DNA of 64,000 bases from Aurantiochytrium sp. KH105 (GCA_003116975.1 BGKB01000041.1:510891-574890); one strand, 5' to 3'. Counted from the stretch's first letter, positions 1 through 9,935 are shown. Numbers and translations are program-made. Notes: generated by a model not told the origin, from the letters alone.

Positions 1-1278
1 CGATTTGGCCCCACCAGGGCGTGGGGGCGTTGTGGGCCGCTGCGGCCGTTCGGGAGCCTTTGGCCTAGAGCGCCGCTTGAAGGAATTATCTCTCGAGATC
101 GAAGCGTTGCCGCCTTGGGATGGAATTGCCGAGGCAGCCACGCCCGCAACTGACGTGGGTACAGGAGGAGGCGCGGGAGGCGTGTGCACCCCCGCCGCAG
201 CGCCGCGCTGTGGAGGAGCAGGCGGTGCAGGCGGCGCAGGCGGCGTCGATCCGCGCGAGGGTGGTGGCGGGGGAGGCGCTGGCGCCGCCGCGCCAGGTCC
301 ATTCCGTGCAGCTGGTGGTGGTGGCGCAGGTCGAGGAGCACGCGACGGCCGTGGAGGCTTGGGCTTCATGTCGGTCGCGATCTTCTTCACCTTGCGACCA
401 GGTTTGCGATCTTCCATCTCAAAGCCTTTTGGAGCCTTTTCCATGAGGAGCACGACGGTCGTCGGGACATCGCGAAGAAGCTTGATGACCTGCTTGAAGG
501 AGAGGTTATCGACACGTTGGCCCTGAATACCTTTGATGCGATCACCGACATCGAGCTTGTGTGTTCTCTGCGCTGCGCCGTTTTCCTCAATACTCCGGAT
601 CAGAACGGACTTGATGCGGTGGTCCCACGAGAGCGTCATGCCCACGCCGGTTGTGCCTTTGGTCAGCTCTACCACGTACTCACTCGATTTGGCAACAGCC
701 ATTGATTGGCGACGTGCTTCGTGCATTTCGCGAATCGACTTGGAAACCGGCAAGTAATCGAGATAGCCCACCACGCGTACCGCCTTGAGCACAGAGTTGC
801 TAGAAAAGTTAACCACCATGGTTGCGTCACTCTGGTCAACACTAATGAGGAACCTTTCTTGAACTTTGGGGTTCGACTTGTCGATTGAAAAGGTTTTCGT
901 GGCCAGCTTTTCACGGCCGTCGCCAGAGGTCACGTCCAGCTTCACTTGAGCCCTGCGAGCCCCAGTGATGGAGCTGTGCAGGTCTGGGACCTCGGCCGTG
1001 AATGTGTATGTTCCTGCATCTAAAGAAGAGCGTACAAAGTGAGCGTCTTTGCTCGTGCTTCGCAGGGACGCCTCATCATTCCAGATGCGCTGTGGTTGTG
1101 CCTGCTTGAGCATAGGTTTCCCTCCTTCAACAACAACTTCGAAGCCGCTTTGAATCAGGTGATAATACATCTGCTGCGTCTCCAGTGATGCGAAATAGAG
1201 GCCGTCCGAGGTCGCGTACGCCTCGGACGGCTTCATCGGCTTTTGATCCACCGGGTCATAGACCACAGCCTCCGCCAT
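1..1278 (-). CDS. PDZ-domain protein with proline-rich tail (C-terminus cut by window edge)
   Basis: The frame is open from the ATG at 1278 to base 1, giving 426 codons with no stop, so the C-terminus lies outside the window. Residues 1-190 are a mixed alpha/beta region I do not recognise. Residues about 197-280 read as a PDZ domain: a carboxylate-binding-loop-like TTGVGMTLSW, then GDRIKGIQG and an SFKQVIKLL helix. From about residue 300 the chain is basic and then strongly Pro/Ala rich (runs such as PAPPPPPP and PPAPPAPPAPP), as in scaffolds that bind SH3, WW or profilin partners. The family makes a scaffold or adaptor role likely; the partners are unknown. The ATG is the first in frame and has an A at -3 of its context (CCAAGATGG). 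Confidence 0.75.
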   Translation of the reverse strand, partial: MAEAVVYDPVDQKPMKPSEAYATSDGLYFASLETQQMYYHLIQSGFEVVVEGGKPMLKQAQPQRIWNDEASLRSTSKDAHFVRSSLDAGTYTFTAEVPDLHSSITGARRAQVKLDVTSGDGREKLATKTFSIDKSNPKVQERFLISVDQSDATMVVNFSSNSVLKAVRVVGYLDYLPVSKSIREMHEARRQSMAVAKSSEYVVELTKGTTGVGMTLSWDHRIKSVLIRSIEENGAAQRTHKLDVGDRIKGIQGQRVDNLSFKQVIKLLRDVPTTVVLLMEKAPKGFEMEDRKPGRKVKKIATDMKPKPPRPSRAPRPAPPPPAARNGPGAAAPAPPPPPPSRGSTPPAPPAPPAPPQRGAAAGVHTPPAPPPVPTSVAGVAASAIPSQGGNASISRDNSFKRRSRPKAPERPQRPTTPPRPGGAKS

Positions 1279-1661
1279 CTTGGCTTTTCAGACAGACGGT
1301 GGACTTTATTACTAGATACGGCTTGCGTGCAAGCTCGCGGGTCACTGGGTCGCCCTTGGGGGCTTCTGTTTCCGCCGCCTCGTCCCCACCACGCGCGATC
1401 GAGCTCGTCACAGCCTTCGTCGCGTCAGGGCTGCTTGGTGCCACGTAAGCGCACGGCCTCGGTCGTCAGAGCGTCGCGTTTCCTCTGCGTCGCTCGCTCG
1501 ATCAAGGGCTCTTTGTGCCGCCGGTGCACGGACGAAGACCTCCCTGCAGAACACGAGGTCCTGCCGGGCTAACGCGAGCCGCGTCCTCGCTCTGCGCTGC
1601 GGTGCGCTCCAGGGCTCTGCGCCGCCAGGCTCGGCGCCGGCGTCCGCACACGCACGCAAGT

Positions 1662-1719
1662 GAGCACGCACGAACGTGGGCACGCACGAACGTGGGCACG
1701 AGGGCACGAGGGCACGAGC
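1662..1719. repeat. Tandem repeat, 16-bp unit
   Basis: The unit CACGCACGAACGTGGG occurs twice in tandem, followed by a degenerated GGGCACGA series. It is a local simple-sequence expansion in the spacer upstream of the PDZ gene. Confidence 0.8.
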
Positions 1720-2404
1720 AGGCGAGGTCTCGCTCGTCTTTGGCCACCTCCTGCGCGGGGCGAGCAGGCAGGCAGGCGAGCAGGCGGCGTCTGCGCCGTC
1801 GAGCGAACGTTCACGCCTCGCGCCTGGATCCGGTGCGAGACGCTCTCGCGCGCCGGGGGCGTCTGTCTGCAGGCGGCCGGGGCGGCGCGGCGCGGGGCGC
1901 GGCGGGCACGCGGCGCTCGTCCGGCGGCGCGGGCGCGGGGCTGCGGCGGCGGGCGCGGCGTTCTTTTCTCCCTTCTGGATTTGGATTTGCTCCTTCTTCT
2001 TCTTCCTTCTTCTTCTTCTTCTTCTTTGCCTCGGTTTCGCTCCGGGCGGCCATTCTGGCGCCGTTTGCTTCACTTGCGCCGCCGCCATTCCGCACTGTGC
2101 GCGGCGATTGCTCCACTGTGCGCGCGGATTTGCCCCACTCTGCAGGGCCTGCCTGCCGGATCTTCGCTTTCGCTCTTGCCTTCGTGCTTGCCGGCCCTGG
2201 ACACGCGCTGTCAATCAAGATGGCGGCGCTTCGTGCCACCGTCGTCGATCACGAGAGGGAGCTCGGGCCGCGGCGAGGGCGAGCGCGTCTTGGCTTCTTG
2301 CCGACCGCGGTGGCGCATGACGCGAGAGGGTGGGGCCCCCTTCGCGCTCCACGGGGTTGGATTTTCTGGTAGATCCTACCCGGTGGCAAGTGCAGGTAGG
2401 AGGG

Positions 2405-2413
2405 CCTATAAAA
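2405..2413 (+). promoter_or_regulatory. TATA-box-like element
   Basis: CCTATAAAAC in a GC-rich setting matches the TATA consensus on the + strand. No protein gene starts downstream on +, since the next called gene is on -. It may serve an unannotated transcript or be fortuitous. Confidence 0.3.
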
Positions 2414-2663
2414 CGACGCACACAAGGAGCCAAGGGCGAAACACGAAATGTGATGGGGAGAAAAGCGAAGCTGGAAAATGCATTTTCTGCACGAGTTTTA
2501 TTTAGTCAAACGAGAAGAGTGCGTGCATCTTCGTAGGGAAGCGACCTGCTGAGCGTCTCCTCTCCGCGTCTGCTGAATTCTCTAGCTGATTCTGGCATTA
2601 GTCAAGCGAGTATACCAATGCTCAATCTTGGGTTTTACATGTTCCAGACGGTCTATGTTTTCC

Positions 2664-2734
2664 AGTCTGATCGACCAAAAGTCTGATCGATCGACCAAAA
2701 GTCTGATCGGTCAAAAGTCTGATCGATCAAGTCT
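2664..2734. repeat. GATCGATCGACCAAAAGTCT tandem repeats
   Basis: Four imperfect copies of a unit built from GTCTGATCGATC and GACCAAAA lie in tandem. The array is rich in GATC and CGATCG palindromes. It is intergenic, just downstream of the coiled-coil gene that ends at 2816. Confidence 0.85.
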
Positions 2735-2815
2735 GTCGAGTTGTACGCAGGCACATTTGTTTGTTTGTTTTGCCTTTTGTCGCTTCACTCCTCGCTATGT
2801 TATTCAAACTTCATC

Positions 2816-4180
2816 TCAACGAAAGGGCTTGCTGGGTACAGATCCTGCTGCGGCGGTGGAAAGTCGCGATTTGCGTGCAGGCGCCGTTGTATTGCCGTTG
2901 AGCGTCAATGTTGCTTGGGACTTGAAGCTAGAAGCCGAGGCCTTCGCTTTCGGCTTCTTGGAAGACGACGGCTTTCGCGTCACTCCAGTTGCAGCATGGG
3001 GTGCAGACGTCACGTTACCGGTGCGGACATTTTCTTTTTGCGTAATGCGTTTGTTTGACATGGAGTTCTTCCACTTGACCTTGATGCGGTCCAACTCGGC
3101 TTGGACATCTTCGAGCTTTTTCCCTTGCTCGGCCATGGCGCGACGGTGCTTCTCCTTTTGAACAGACATTTCCTTGCATGCGCGCTCCAAATCCCTGCGC
3201 TTTTCGTGCAGCTGACTTGTGAGGTCGCTCTGAACAGAAAGAAGGTTTTCGTGCGCCTCGTCGGCGTCCTGCTGGCGCTTGTCTTCGAGCTCTCGACGAA
3301 GTCGATCCAGATTGATTTCCTCACTACGACGCGCGTTTTTGAGCTCCACCTTGAGACGGGAGTTTTCTTCGTTGAGGTCGCGCTCGCGCTGCTTGGCCTC
3401 ATCGCTCCGTGTTGCGTACTTGTTGATTTCGAACTCTTGCGCATTCACGCGCTCTTCATACAGATTCATTTGCAGCTCGTTCTCCTTGATAATCGACTCA
3501 AAACGACGCTGCGCCTGCGCATGTTTTTGCTCGAGCTCTTCGGACCTGCGTGCCGTCTCGCGCTGAAAGTCCTTTTGAGCCGTTTGGAGATCGATATTGG
3601 CCAGCTCCGCGCGCGTGACAGCCTTGTCTGCCTCCTCGCGCGCTTGCTGTACAAGAAGCTGCGTACTTGCAAGCTCCTCTTCGAGCTCTTGCACTCGCTG
3701 CGCGAGCTGGTTGCGCTCGGAAAGAACACCGGGAAGCCGTTGCGCTGTGGCTTCCATCGGCGCAAGTCGGCTCACTTCAGCTTCGAGAAGGCCGCATCTC
3801 TCCTGCGCAGCAACTTTGTCGGCTTCGCTTTGCTTTTGCGTTTCTTCTAGTTCTTGGCACCGCGCCCGTGCGGCATCAAGATCTTTGGTCTTCTCTTGGA
3901 GATCGGCTCCATAGTCGAGAACAATCTTGTTCAACTTTTCAATTGCTGTACGCGTCTTGCCGAGAAGGACCTGAAAGTATTCAACTTCTTCGGTGCTAGT
4001 TTGAAGTTTGGCGTCTGTTTCTGCAAGCTGCTCTTCGAGTTCTTGGTTGCGCATATGCAGCGTCTCTCCATCGAGGCCGTGCAGGTTTACCAGTTTCATG
4101 CGTTCCTCGTACTGGTGGCACTTCATTTTGAGCGTAAATACCTCGCTCTTGAGCTCATCGCGCGTAGGTTCGTCTGCCAT
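2816..4180 (-). CDS. Coiled-coil protein, 454 aa, basic Ser/Thr/Ala tail
   Basis: A single-exon gene. Residues about 5-390 are almost continuous heptad-type sequence rich in E, K, Q, R and L (for example NQELEEQLAETDAKLQ and RDLNEENSRLKVELKNARR), as in cytoskeletal or centrosomal coiled coils. The last 75 residues switch to a basic, Ser/Thr/Ala/Pro-rich tail containing the tripeptide KEN and several RKP/KKP clusters. I do not recognise the family. A structural role in a cytoskeletal assembly is inferred from composition only. The start MADEPTRDEL is the first ATG in frame, and the gene is divergent from the second coiled-coil gene beginning at 5028. Confidence 0.8.
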   Translation of the reverse strand: MADEPTRDELKSEVFTLKMKCHQYEERMKLVNLHGLDGETLHMRNQELEEQLAETDAKLQTSTEEVEYFQVLLGKTRTAIEKLNKIVLDYGADLQEKTKDLDAARARCQELEETQKQSEADKVAAQERCGLLEAEVSRLAPMEATAQRLPGVLSERNQLAQRVQELEEELASTQLLVQQAREEADKAVTRAELANIDLQTAQKDFQRETARRSEELEQKHAQAQRRFESIIKENELQMNLYEERVNAQEFEINKYATRSDEAKQRERDLNEENSRLKVELKNARRSEEINLDRLRRELEDKRQQDADEAHENLLSVQSDLTSQLHEKRRDLERACKEMSVQKEKHRRAMAEQGKKLEDVQAELDRIKVKWKNSMSNKRITQKENVRTGNVTSAPHAATGVTRKPSSSKKPKAKASASSFKSQATLTLNGNTTAPARKSRLSTAAAGSVPSKPFR

Positions 4181-5027
4181 CGTGTCGTCGCTATTGTTTC
4201 GTTCTTCTTTTGCGCCAGAACTGCAAAGTCTGCGATACCAGGCTCAAGGCAAAGCCCGCACAAATACACCTTTTTTCGAGCTTTTCGTTTTATCCCCGTT
4301 CTTCGCGACGGAGACCCCGTCTTCTCCTCTCTCTCGTCTGCCCGCCTGTCTGCCCGCCTGCCAACGTCCAGAATCTCTCTGCCAAGAGCAGCCTTCCGTC
4401 CCGGGTGTATGTATACCGTGCAGCAGCGCAGCGTTCGCCCTGGTCTTGACGCACTGCTGGCCCACTTTCGCCTGGACGATCTGATCTCTCTCGTCTCCAC
4501 GCCCTCCTCGCCTTGAAAACTTTTGCGCTTCTCGCCCGAGTCCTTGCTTCCTCCCGAGTCCTGGTGCCAGTCGCCGTCGCGCCCGCGCTCGCCCGCGTTG
4601 CGTCGGGTGGAGTTTCTTGTCTTGCCTTGCTTCGAGGCCTCGTTCGTGCTCGGCGGCGGCGGTTTTACGACGTCTTCTCGCGCGCGAGCGAGCCTTCTCC
4701 GTGCCGCGAGGTGGTTCGCGTTCCCAGCAGGCCCCTTCTGTGGGGGTGTGCGCTCGGTCCGCGCGCGAGAACGCGCGCCGGGAGGGTGTGCGCTTGGTTC
4801 GCTTTTTCTTCTCCCTCTCCTTTGACTTCGACTTCGAAACTTCGGGGCACCGAGGCGGCAGACGGAATGCGCAGCGCTCGAATCCGGAGAGCCTGCAGAG
4901 CTTGAGGAGACCGGGGAGTAGGTCTGCCGACGCGTAGGTGCTTGCTCGCTGGCGGGAGCAGGAGGAGGGAAGAGGGCAGAAGGGACACGCCTTTCGCGGC
5001 CGAGCGGCCGGACGCGAGAGACCGGCA
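4181..5027. other. Divergent intergenic region between two coiled-coil genes
   Basis: This 847-bp GC-rich spacer lies between two divergently transcribed genes and should hold both promoters. Frames across it are Arg/Ser/Ala rich on both strands and give no recognisable protein. No TATA box is obvious. Confidence 0.5.
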
Positions 5028-5828
5028 ATGGCGAGCATGGAAATGTCGAGCACGGCGCTTGTGCTGCGCGAAGATAGCGCGCTAATGTCCACTCCACCAG
5101 CGACGGCGACGACGATGGCAACGACAATGACGACGATGACGACGTCGACAGCATTGGCGCTAGCCGCAGCGCCGTCTCAAAGTCTTGCTCTGGCACGCAA
5201 GGCGAGAAAACAAGCCGAAGTTGATCAGCAAGCGCTGCAAAATCGTATATTGCTCTTGAAAAAGGAGGAAGAGCGTGCACGACTCCGTATCGCCCAGGCG
5301 CAGGACCGCGCGACCGACTTGGCTCGCAGACGTACCATCAACATTCGCGCCAAAAACGAAGCACTCGAGGACAGGAGACACGAACTCGAGTGCAAGGAGC
5401 GTTTGCTCGAAAAGGATCTTGCCCGAGCTGCTCGGAGAAAGCAGATGCGACAGGCCCAGGAGCGCAAGGTTCACGATGCGCAAGTCGTACGCTCGCTCAA
5501 GCAGCAAGCTGTGCAAGAAGCTGCCGACCAACGTCGACAAGCGCAAGAAAATGCGCTGCGCAAGGCCGAGGCAGTCAAGCGTTCACGTGAAGAGGCGCAA
5601 CGAAAGCTACACCAACGCAAAGAGGCCGTTCGCGAAAAGGCGCGCAAGGAGTATGATCGCAAGGTCCGCGCCGAGGAAGCTGCTGCGCGAAAGATCGAGA
5701 AGCGGGTCCAAGCTCTGGAGAAGAAGGAGGCCCAGCTTATTGCTCGATTGCAACGCACACAGACCATTCAAGAGACGGTCTTGGGTAAGCTTGAACAAGT
5801 AGCGCACGGATCTGCCACACCAAGATAG
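5028..5828 (+). CDS. Coiled-coil protein, 266 aa
   Basis: Start chosen at MASMEMSSTALV; the frame extends upstream to an ATG at 4938, but that extension is Arg/Gly rich like the spacer. Residues 1-45 are Ala/Thr/Met rich low complexity (repeated ATTMTT). From about residue 50 to 258 the protein is one long, highly charged helix (K, E, R, Q and A), for example ERARLRIAQAQDRATDLARR and KARKEYDRKVRAEEAAARK. No globular domain is visible. It resembles generic cytoskeletal or axonemal coiled coils, but the family is not identified. It is head to head with another coiled-coil gene, which may mean co-expression. Confidence 0.75.
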   Translation: MASMEMSSTALVLREDSALMSTPPATATTMATTMTTMTTSTALALAAAPSQSLALARKARKQAEVDQQALQNRILLLKKEEERARLRIAQAQDRATDLARRRTINIRAKNEALEDRRHELECKERLLEKDLARAARRKQMRQAQERKVHDAQVVRSLKQQAVQEAADQRRQAQENALRKAEAVKRSREEAQRKLHQRKEAVREKARKEYDRKVRAEEAAARKIEKRVQALEKKEAQLIARLQRTQTIQETVLGKLEQVAHGSATPR

Positions 5829-5999
5829 GTTCACGCCTCCTCGTCTAGCTCTTCTTTGTAGCAGAACATTAACAACTGCTGTGTACACTACTTTGTCCAA
5901 TTGCTGCCATGTGCGCATAACTTGCATACCTTTGTCTCGCCCACCCGTGTGCAGAACGCAAGCAAGAGATAATGTGAATAAGGCGAAAAAATCATTTAC

Positions 6000-8417
6000 T
6001 TAGTTGGCAGCTTCGAGCTTGGCAAGATCTGCCTGGAGCTTCTCGAGGTCCGCCCTGATGGCAGCCAAATAGGCGTCCGGATCACCGTTCGACTTCTTTG
6101 CCAGGTCAGCGTTAAGCTTGCGCTGCTTGTCCATGAGTTTCTTCAGCTTTTTCCGCTGCGAGTCCGGAATCGGACCCTCGGCGCCTGCGGCTTGCGTCGG
6201 AACACCTTGGTCGTCCCAGGCCGTGTACTCCGACGTACGCAAAAGCTCCTCCGCAGGCGTGAGCGCCGTGGTCCACTTTGTCAATTCCTTTTCCTTTGTG
6301 TCGACCTTACCCTTCGCCTTGTCGACACGCTCCTGTGCCTCCTTGGCTCGCTTTTGGTCCACCTCGCGACGCAGGCTCTCGGGGTCCTCCAAGTTCCACT
6401 TCGTTCCTTCGGGGCGGTCCTCGAGACGCAGACCCATGTCGACGAGAGTCTCGTCGCGAATCTGGTCGCACGCCTGCAAGATGGCGCGCAGAGCAGGGTC
6501 AGACTTGTTCTCGGCACTGAGAGCAGCGTTGCGGACCGTCTCACGAAAGCTGACGAGGACCTCGGCGAACTTCTCGCCGCTCTGCTGCGACGAGCTGGCA
6601 CCCTCGGCCGCGCCAGCGTCCGTGGCAGCTGCGCCGCTAAAGCCAAAGCCGTCGTTGCCCTGGATCACGCCAAAGACCTTGAGAATCTGCGTCACGTAGA
6701 CAGCGATGCGGCCCAGAAGCAAGACAGCTGGTTGCAGGTCGGCGAGCTTGAGGTACTTGTTGCATTCGGACACAAGGTCAATCATGGCGCGCATAGCTTC
6801 GACAGTGTTAAAGTTGTCGAGTAGCGAGCGGTGAACCGTCTCTTGCGTGGCCAAAAAGGCGTCGGCCAACGCATGATCCGTGGCGCCCATCCGCCAGCCG
6901 ACCTCCTCGTCCAGGTAGTTCTTGCCGCGAGTGAGATTCTCAACCTCGAGAAAGAAGGAGCGAAAAGCGCGCTCTTTCTTTACAGCGTCGTCCATCTTTT
7001 GGTCGCTGTAGGCCATCGGGCTGTCCCAAGGCTGGAGCAAAAAGAGAATGCGCAGCTGACGCGCAGTGTGTGTTGCCAGCGCCTCGCGAATCGTGATAAA
7101 GTTCTTGAGCGACTTGGACATCTTCAGACCCTTGATGTTGAGATGTCCCGCGTGCAAAAAGTACGAGCACCACTGCTGGCAGCCAAAGCACGCCTCTGAC
7201 TGTGCAAGTTCGTTGTCATGATGCGGGAACTTGAGATCCTCGCCACCGGCGTGAAAGTCGAGATGCTCGCCAAGGATATCCGATGCAATCACCGAGCACT
7301 CGATGTGCCAGCCAGGGCGACCTTGACCCCAAGGAGAGTCCCAAGCCGGCTCGCCAGGCTTGGATGCCTTCCAGAGCGCAAAGTCGTTGCGGTTCCGCTT
7401 GGCCTGGGCGTTTGCGTCGCCAAGCGCGCCCTCGCTTTCTTCGAGCTGAGCATCGCTCGTGTCCTCCTTGGCAGGCACAAGCTTGCGGTAGTTGTGCTCC
7501 TTGCGGAACTCGTCGAGGCTCAGGTACACGGATCCTTCGGCCTCGTAACCGATGCCCTTGTCCACAATGCGCTTGATGAAGTCAATGATTTGAGGAATGT
7601 ACTCTGTCACACGCGTGAGGACATCCGGTTCACGAATACCGAGCGCGGCCATATCCTCCATGAACTCGCGCTCGTACCGACGCGCATGGGCATTGAAGAT
7701 ATCGTGGTCCGTGATGCTTGCGCCCTTTTCCTTGTCAAGCTTCTTTGAGAGCACGCCCCGTGCAGCCTCGACGAGGGCCTCGCGATCTTTGGTTTCGCTG
7801 GCTTTGGCGGCCTCGATCGCCTCGAGCTCCTTGTCAAAGCCTTCAATCTTTTGCAAGTGCATGTTGAGCTGTTCCTTGGCTTCTTCGAGGTCACGCTTCT
7901 TGCCGGCGCTCTCGAATTCTGCGACCTCTTGCTCGAGTTTCTCGCGCTTCGCGAAAAGGTCCTCCTTGGACGCCTGCGCAGCCTCGTCGGCGAGCGCGCT
8001 CAGAGCGCCAAAGTCCACGCTCTTGTCGGCCTTGAGGTCATCCACGAGCTTGTTCTGACGCGCGCGCAGGATGATCTTGTCGTCAATGTCCGTGATGTTC
8101 ACTTGGTACAAGACATTGTACCCAAAGTAGTCGGTCATAATGCGGCGCAGGATATCGAACGAGAGGTACGAACGCGCATGGCCCACGTGCGCGCTGTCGT
8201 ACACGGTCGGTCCACACGTGTACCACTTTACCGTGCGTCCCTTGAGCGGCACGAAGACATCCTTGCGGCCTGTCAGCGAGTTGTTCACCAGCAGCTTGCC
8301 CTCCGCCAGCGGGTCGCCCTCGACGGGTAGCGGCGCCATCCACGGATGTCTCTGGGTCCCCGTCCCGCTGTCCGTCGCGAACGCCTCGCCGAACTCGCCC
8401 CTGCCCGACGTGCTCAT
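6000..8417 (-). CDS. CARS: Cysteinyl-tRNA synthetase, 805 aa
   Basis: Charges tRNA-Cys with cysteine (class Ia synthetase). The HIGH-type motif is HVGH at residues 77-80, just after WYTCGPTVYDSA, whose Cys belongs to the zinc site. Further family marks are NITDIDDKII, the block GGEDLKFPHHDNELAQSEA, and KMSKSLKN near residues 430-437. A charged helical insertion (about 125-250) lies inside the Rossmann region, as in eukaryotic cytosolic forms. The last 80 residues are a Lys/Glu/Leu coiled tail. Length is close to human CARS1. The frame is open upstream to 9473, but that part overlaps the divergent gene, so the start is set at MSTSGRGEFG. It is head to head with a tRNA dihydrouridine synthase (273 bp apart). 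Confidence 0.96.
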   Translation of the reverse strand: MSTSGRGEFGEAFATDSGTGTQRHPWMAPLPVEGDPLAEGKLLVNNSLTGRKDVFVPLKGRTVKWYTCGPTVYDSAHVGHARSYLSFDILRRIMTDYFGYNVLYQVNITDIDDKIILRARQNKLVDDLKADKSVDFGALSALADEAAQASKEDLFAKREKLEQEVAEFESAGKKRDLEEAKEQLNMHLQKIEGFDKELEAIEAAKASETKDREALVEAARGVLSKKLDKEKGASITDHDIFNAHARRYEREFMEDMAALGIREPDVLTRVTEYIPQIIDFIKRIVDKGIGYEAEGSVYLSLDEFRKEHNYRKLVPAKEDTSDAQLEESEGALGDANAQAKRNRNDFALWKASKPGEPAWDSPWGQGRPGWHIECSVIASDILGEHLDFHAGGEDLKFPHHDNELAQSEACFGCQQWCSYFLHAGHLNIKGLKMSKSLKNFITIREALATHTARQLRILFLLQPWDSPMAYSDQKMDDAVKKERAFRSFFLEVENLTRGKNYLDEEVGWRMGATDHALADAFLATQETVHRSLLDNFNTVEAMRAMIDLVSECNKYLKLADLQPAVLLLGRIAVYVTQILKVFGVIQGNDGFGFSGAAATDAGAAEGASSSQQSGEKFAEVLVSFRETVRNAALSAENKSDPALRAILQACDQIRDETLVDMGLRLEDRPEGTKWNLEDPESLRREVDQKRAKEAQERVDKAKGKVDTKEKELTKWTTALTPAEELLRTSEYTAWDDQGVPTQAAGAEGPIPDSQRKKLKKLMDKQRKLNADLAKKSNGDPDAYLAAIRADLEKLQADLAKLEAAN

Positions 8418-8690
8418 CTTCCCTGCCGCCGCGCCGCGCCCTGTCCCTCTGCAGCTGCCCCTCGCGCGCCGCGTGCACCTCCTCGCGCGCCGTGCTTGCT
8501 TGGCGCTTTGCCGCCTCTGCGATGGTGGCCGCAGCCTTGGCCCTCGGCCGGGGCACGTTCCGGGAACGGTCCCGGCCGGGGCCGCGTTCGTTCCGCGGCG
8601 CGGCGTTCTCTCCGTTCTCGCGGCGAGCGCCACTATTCTCGCGCGGGAGGACCAGCAGAAGGGCTTCGAGGCGGGCGGGAAGGAGCGGCG
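8418..8690. promoter_or_regulatory. Shared divergent promoter, CARS / DUS2-like
   Basis: Only 273 bp of GC-rich DNA separates two start codons facing apart. Both products act on tRNA. A bidirectional promoter is inferred from spacing; no TATA box is seen. Confidence 0.5.
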
Positions 8691-9935
8691 ATGGGCAGCA
8701 CGGAGGGGGCGGCGCGAGAGGACGGAGAGCGAGCGGAGACGCGCAGGGACGAGGACGGGCCGCGGAGGATGCTGCGCGCGCAGCGGAAGCTGTACTGGGA
8801 GGGCGGCAAGGCGCTGGCGCCCATGGTCCGCGCCTGCAAGCTGCCGCTGCGCCTGCTTTGCCTCGCGTACGGCGCTGACGTCGTGTACACGGAGGAGCTC
8901 ATCGACAAGAAGCTCGTCGAGACGGAGCGAATACAGCACGGGGATGGGCCGAATGGCCTCGTGGAGTACGTCTGGAAAAAGGACAGGTCGACGGTCATGT
9001 CCACGTGCGCCCTCGAACGCGAACGCGTCGTGCTGCAAATCGGCAGCGCCAGTCCGGACCTGGTCGTGCGCGCCGCGCAGCTCTACGAGCGCGACGTCGC
9101 TGGCGTTGACATCAATATGGGATGTCCCAAGCACTTCTCGATCTCGGGCGGCATGGGCGCTGCTCTTCTTCGCAACCCAGAGACTGCCGAGGACATGCTG
9201 CGCGCACTCCGCCGAACCTTGGACCCCAACGTCACTGTGACGTGCAAAATTCGCCTGCTTGAGGATGATGCCAAGACCGTAGAGTTGGTGCGTCGTCTTG
9301 AAGCTGCCGGCGCTCAGGCTATTGGCGTCCACATGCGGGAGACGCATCATCGGCCGCGCGAACCGGCCATCTGGGACCGTCTTCGCGCCGTCGTTGATGC
9401 TGTCCAAGTCCCTGTGCTGGCCAACGGCGACGTCTACACGGCCAAGGACATTGATACCTTGCGTGGGGACCATGGGGCCAAGAGCATCATGATTGCACGA
9501 GGTGCGCTTGGCAATCCCTCGGTCTTTCGGCCAGAGGGACCATTGCCCATTTTTGATGTCATGCGCGACTACACGCGCGTTGCGCGTCTCGTGGGACAGG
9601 GGGATCGCAGCACGATTTGGATGCTCAATCAGATGATTCGCTACGATACGACGCTTCCTCGCAAACCCAAGGATGCGGTGTGCACTGCGATCAAGGGCCC
9701 TAAACCGGATCTCAATGTCATTGCTGACGCAATGGGTCTGGAGTCCAGCAAGCTCTTGCCTATCAAGGATGACATTGCGTGGGAGAAGCTAGGTCTGAAA
9801 CCTCCTGCTGCCTTGTCTGCATCGTCCGTTTCGGCAACTCTGCTCGAGGGAACTGATGGACCTCCGGCCAAGCGGGTCAAGTTGGGCGATGACTCAGGCG
9901 AATCAGCGCAGACCACTCACAATCAGTCGACTTGA
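8691..9935 (+). CDS. DUS2: tRNA-dihydrouridine(20) synthase, Dus2-type, 414 aa
   Basis: Flavin enzyme that reduces uridine to dihydrouridine in the tRNA D-loop (position 20 for the Dus2 group). Family marks: LAPMVRACKLPLRLL at the FMN-binding start of the TIM barrel, INMGCPKHFS near residue 144 with the catalytic Cys, GGMGAALLRNP, VPVLANGDVYT, and MIARGALGNPSVF. The C-terminal helical domain is present (LPRKPKDAVCTAIKG), but the double-stranded-RNA-binding domain of animal DUS2 is absent; the tail is short and ends in a basic PPAKRVKL stretch that could be a nuclear signal. Start MGSTEGAARE is chosen because the upstream in-frame part overlaps the promoter and the CARS gene. Confidence 0.93.
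   Translation: MGSTEGAAREDGERAETRRDEDGPRRMLRAQRKLYWEGGKALAPMVRACKLPLRLLCLAYGADVVYTEELIDKKLVETERIQHGDGPNGLVEYVWKKDRSTVMSTCALERERVVLQIGSASPDLVVRAAQLYERDVAGVDINMGCPKHFSISGGMGAALLRNPETAEDMLRALRRTLDPNVTVTCKIRLLEDDAKTVELVRRLEAAGAQAIGVHMRETHHRPREPAIWDRLRAVVDAVQVPVLANGDVYTAKDIDTLRGDHGAKSIMIARGALGNPSVFRPEGPLPIFDVMRDYTRVARLVGQGDRSTIWMLNQMIRYDTTLPRKPKDAVCTAIKGPKPDLNVIADAMGLESSKLLPIKDDIAWEKLGLKPPAALSASSVSATLLEGTDGPPAKRVKLGDDSGESAQTTHNQST

Larger units (their letters stand above)
1279..2815. other. GC-rich intergenic spacer with simple repeats
   Basis: No convincing gene was found. Long open frames exist on both strands at 1408-2505, but they are Arg/Ala/Ser rich, overlap each other and look like GC shadows. 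The spacer holds a 16-bp tandem motif (1662-1719), a CTT run (about 1990-2030), copies of a putative promoter motif (about 2080-2150), a TATA-like box (2405-2413) and a TCTGATCGATCGACCAAAAG-type tandem array (2664-2734). Confidence 0.6.

Noticed and set aside
1408..2505. Long open frames on both strands (up to 285 aa)
   Set aside because: They overlap on opposite strands in GC-rich DNA, with Arg/Ala/Ser-dominated composition and no domain.
4123..5280. 385-aa frame on -
   Set aside because: Overlaps two better supported coiled-coil genes and the spacer between them; composition is Ser/Arg rich.
8418..9473. N-terminal extension of the CARS frame (352 codons)
   Set aside because: Antisense to the dihydrouridine synthase gene; family length and the start at 8417 fit better.
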